Assembly (NCBI GenBank): GCA_022713905.1
Contig: JAIHTM010000172.1
Location: forward strand, 1 to 5,888
Reading direction: 5' to 3'
Origin: Collinsella sp.
Lineage (GTDB): Bacteria; Actinomycetota; Coriobacteriia; Coriobacteriales; Coriobacteriaceae
DNA: 5,888 nt
In this document: positions 5,855-5,888 of the stretch, in pieces
How the letters are laid out: each line of letters starts with the position of its first letter
Numbering within the stretch: the first letter of the stretch is position 1
Made by a program: the position numbers and the translations under genes
Notes under the pieces: generated by a model
Told to the model about the DNA's origin: nothing
Seen by the model: the letters and a program-made list of their open reading frames with translations, nothing else
Databases searched by the model: none

Positions 5855-5885
5855 ATAATACCGCGAATTGTGCAGACAACCCCAA
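5855..5885 (-). promoter_or_regulatory. Possible promoter of the alkyltransferase gene
   Basis: On the minus strand TATTAT (5855-5860) matches -10 at five of six positions. The nearest -35-like hexamers are TTGGGG (5880-5885, 19 bp spacing) and TTGTCT (5874-5879, only 13 bp), neither good. Transcription would start near 5848, giving a leader of about 20 nt. The window ends 3 nt beyond. Confidence 0.3.
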
Positions 5886-5888
5886 TCG

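Noticed and set aside
4871..5888. Plus-strand frame open from 4871 to the end of the window
   Set aside because: Only its first part, to about 4975, matches Abi_2; the rest reads out of frame through the ClC tail and then antisense to ogt. The long openness is a GC-rich antisense effect.
1..5888. CRISPR array, tRNA or rRNA genes
   Set aside because: No direct-repeat series with regular spacers and no cloverleaf or rRNA-like sequence was seen; the only repeats are the two inverted copies.

Overview
The window looks like a chromosomal stretch from a GC-rich (roughly 55-60% by eye) anaerobic actinobacterium of the Coriobacteriia, with Collinsella-like codon use and protein style. This placement rests on protein flavour and on the actinobacterial/Gram-positive type SOS box, not on a marker gene.

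Layout. Positions 69-3541 (minus strand) hold a two-gene ABC exporter operon: a MacB/LolD-type ATPase, then a 925-residue double-FtsX permease with a coiled-coil-bearing ectodomain. The operon is bracketed by two copies of a ~44-bp palindromic repeat in opposite orientation (24-68 and 3592-3635). The left copy starts at the permease stop codon and also reads as a strong terminator hairpin. From 3542 to 3812 is the divergent intergenic region, with the right repeat copy and then a near-perfect Gram-positive LexA (SOS) box overlapping a promoter. That promoter drives a GyrI-like-domain protein (3813-4451, plus strand), which has a conserved glutamate in the family's ligand-pocket region.

Positions 4452-5248 are a scar region. 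A putative small structured RNA (about 4558-4607) with its own promoter lies just before a frameshifted and truncated Abi_2/AbiD-F-type abortive-infection gene (4623-about 4977). That gene is joined directly to the C-terminal end of a ClC-type chloride channel gene (about 4978-5184). Both are remnants. The window ends with a complete minus-strand gene for O6-alkylguanine-DNA alkyltransferase (5249-5827, GTG start).

Functional reading. The ABC pair is probably an envelope exporter or a lipid/peptide-releasing machine. The LexA-boxed GyrI-like protein and the alkyltransferase, about 0.8 kb apart, are both plausible genotoxin-protection functions, although they are on opposite strands and only the first has an SOS box. 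The Abi remnant with a short structured RNA upstream recalls RNA-paired AbiF-type systems and is the part most worth comparing with intact relatives.
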